NCBI GenBank assembly: GCA_022563275.1 | Contig: JADFNR010000082.1 | Span: 1 to 15,126 of the forward strand | Origin: Chloroflexota bacterium | Lineage (GTDB): Bacteria > Chloroflexota > Dehalococcoidia > UBA3495 | Direction: 5' to 3' | Length of the DNA stretch: 15,126 nucleotides | Shown: in pieces, positions 14,080-15,126 of the stretch | Layout: each line of letters starts with the position of its first letter | Position numbering within the stretch: the stretch's first letter is position 1 | Program-made: the position numbers and the translations under genes | Notes under the pieces: model-generated | The model's input: only the letters and a program-made list of their open reading frames with translations | What the model was told of the DNA's origin: nothing | The model's database searches: none

Positions 14080-14481
14080 ATGCGAAGCAACGATATAGTC
14101 ATCCACACCGACGGCGCCTGCAAGGACAATCCCGGCCGGGGCGGCTGGGGCGCGGTCATTCAGCAGAACGGGACTCAGAAGATAATCTCCGGGGGCGAGC
14201 CCCAGACCACCAACAACCGCATGGAGATGACGGCCGTAATCAAGGGCTTGGAAGCGGTCGACCCTTCAGCCAAGGTCCTGATCAGTTCCGACAGCACTTA
14301 CGTGATCAACACCATGACCAAGGGGTGGAAGCGCAAGGCCAACCACGACCTCTGGGAGCAACTGGACCTGCTGGTCCGAGGGCGGGACATCTCCTGGCGG
14401 TGGGTGCGCGGCCACAGCGGCGACCCCGGCAACGAATTGGCCGATTCGGCGGCCACCAAAGAGGCGGGCACCGCCAGATAG
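14080..14481 (+). CDS. rnhA: Ribonuclease HI
   Basis: A 133-residue endonuclease that cleaves the RNA strand of RNA-DNA hybrids (R-loops, primer RNA) using two metal ions. The DEDD catalytic residues are all visible: D11 (HTDGACKDNPG), E49 (NNRMEMTA), D71 (SSDSTYV) and D122 (NELADSAA), with the mobile-loop histidine H112 (VRGHSGDPGN). The basic-protrusion helix region (GWKRKANHDLW) indicates the E. coli-type enzyme. It is slightly shorter than the ~150-residue E. coli protein, mostly at the C-terminus. The ATG at 14080 has no Shine-Dalgarno sequence because a heptamer repeat fills the upstream gap; the family start nevertheless fits. Same strand as moaA and moaC, so possibly co-transcribed. 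Confidence 0.96.
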   Translation: MRSNDIVIHTDGACKDNPGRGGWGAVIQQNGTQKIISGGEPQTTNNRMEMTAVIKGLEAVDPSAKVLISSDSTYVINTMTKGWKRKANHDLWEQLDLLVRGRDISWRWVRGHSGDPGNELADSAATKEAGTAR

Positions 14482-14506
14482 CGCCGTTCCCAGGTAACCG
14501 CCGGCC

Positions 14507-14512
14507 AAGGAG
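14507..14512 (+). promoter_or_regulatory. Shine-Dalgarno of moaC
   Basis: AAGGAG lies 12 nt before the moaC ATG at 14525, a little further than the optimum. It supports this start over internal ATGs and contrasts with moaA and rnhA, which have repeats instead of such a site. Confidence 0.55.
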
Positions 14513-14524
14513 CATCGCACCGTT

Positions 14525-15028
14525 ATGTCCACTACTGATAACAACCCCGGCCTTCACCTAACCCACCTGGACGAACAGGGCCGGGCCAAGATGGTTGACG
14601 TGGGCGGCAAAGACATCACCAGCCGCGTGGCCGTGGCCCGGGGTTACGTGTCCATCCAGCCGGAGACGGCGCGTCTGATCAAAGAGGGGCTGATGAAGAA
14701 GGGCGACGTTCTGACCATCGCCCAGTTGGCCGGCATCATGGGCGCCAAGAAGACTTCAGAACTCATACCCCTGTGCCATCCCCTTCCGCTGGACCGGGTG
14801 GACGTGGACCTGGAGTTGGACGCGTCGAAAGGCCGCATCAACATCACCGCCACCGCCAGCACCACCGCCCGCACCGGCGTGGAGATGGAGGCCCTGACCG
14901 CGGTCTCCGTGGCGGCGCTGACCCTCTATGACATGTGCAAGTCGGTGGACCGCGGGATGCGCATCGAAGCCGTCCGGCTGGTCCAGAAAAGAGGCGGCCG
15001 CAGCGGCGACATCAACCTCGAAGACTAG
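14525..15028 (+). CDS. moaC: Cyclic pyranopterin monophosphate synthase MoaC
   Basis: A 167-residue cytosolic enzyme (usual ~160) that converts the MoaA product 3',8-cH2GTP to cyclic pyranopterin monophosphate. The family signature [18 protein letters not shown] (75-92) includes H85, and [20 protein letters not shown] (117-136) with MCKS following includes E120, E122, D136 and K139; K155 matches the later lysine. With an offset of eight these fall on the E. coli catalytic positions H77, D128, K131 and K147. The first ~20 residues are polar and variable. It follows rnhA by 43 nt. MoaA and MoaC in one cluster form the complete cPMP step; moaB, moaD, moaE and later MoCo genes are not in this window. 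Confidence 0.97.
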   Translation: MSTTDNNPGLHLTHLDEQGRAKMVDVGGKDITSRVAVARGYVSIQPETARLIKEGLMKKGDVLTIAQLAGIMGAKKTSELIPLCHPLPLDRVDVDLELDASKGRINITATASTTARTGVEMEALTAVSVAALTLYDMCKSVDRGMRIEAVRLVQKRGGRSGDINLED

Positions 15029-15071
15029 GCGGGCCACCGCGTTTCCTTGGGTCCACTCGCCACGCTTCCTC

Positions 15072-15093
15072 GGGGCTGGCAGGAGTGAGCCCC
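15072..15093 (+). other. Short inverted repeat downstream of moaC
   Basis: GGGGCT (15072-15077) and AGCCCC (15088-15093) form a 6-bp perfect stem with a 10-nt loop, about 45 bp after the moaC stop. No U-tract follows, so calling it a terminator would be weak. No other gene is seen in 15029-15126. Confidence 0.25.
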
Positions 15094-15126
15094 TCATCCG
15101 CTCGTGGCACCCCCTTATCCGCTCGT
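15091..15126. repeat. 21-bp-period direct repeat at the window edge
   Basis: CCCTCATCCGCTCGT (15091-15105) recurs as CCCTTATCCGCTCGT (15112-15126), identical at 14 of 15 bases with a 21-bp period. The array touches the window end and may continue beyond it. Confidence 0.5.

Overview
The window is a GC-rich bacterial chromosome segment made mostly of housekeeping genes. Its core is a nearly complete respiratory complex I operon on the minus strand, in the order nuoA-B-C-D-H-I-J-K-(small DUF2007-like gene)-L-M-N, running from about 12034 down to 1136. The NADH-input subunits nuoE, nuoF and nuoG are absent between nuoD and nuoH. That 11-subunit layout is known from several deep bacterial lineages, including many Chloroflexota, and from archaea. 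Gene order and protein style suggest a Chloroflexota member (Dehalococcoidia-like), but this is inference and no marker gene here proves it.

Layout: 1-166 (minus) is the 5' part of a Nudix ADP-ribose pyrophosphatase-like gene, preceded by NAD kinase (169-1011, minus). These two follow the nuo operon on the same strand. The nuo operon is tightly packed: junctions are ATGA or TAATG overlaps, or stop codons directly abutting starts. The clear loosening is at nuoC/nuoD, where a palindromic heptamer repeat sits. A divergent intergenic region (12035-12270) carries an extended -10 promoter (TGCTATAAT on the minus strand) for nuo, and a weaker candidate for the plus-strand genes rdgB (XTP/dITP diphosphatase), moaA (GTP 3',8-cyclase), rnhA (RNase HI) and moaC (cyclic pyranopterin monophosphate synthase). 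MoaA and MoaC together make cPMP, the first intermediate of molybdenum cofactor synthesis.

The genes are ordinary; the unusual features are structural. (1) A diverged 69-bp tandem duplication spans the end of the DUF2007-like gene and the start of nuoL. It creates a 22-codon mini-ORF and leaves nuoL starting at TTG directly after a TAG, all in one reading frame. (2) A palindromic C-run/G-run repeat element of about 98 bp sits in-frame inside rdgB and lengthens the protein by roughly 30 residues. (3) A 7-nt-period palindromic repeat (NNGCTGA) occupies the translation-start regions of nuoD, moaA and rnhA; none of the three has a visible Shine-Dalgarno sequence, and the repeat also supplies the rdgB stop codon. 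(4) Stop codons are strongly biased to TAG, and several cistrons are separated only by TAG followed at once by the next start. I found no CRISPR array, rRNA, tRNA, transposase or phage gene, and no convincing undescribed multi-gene system.
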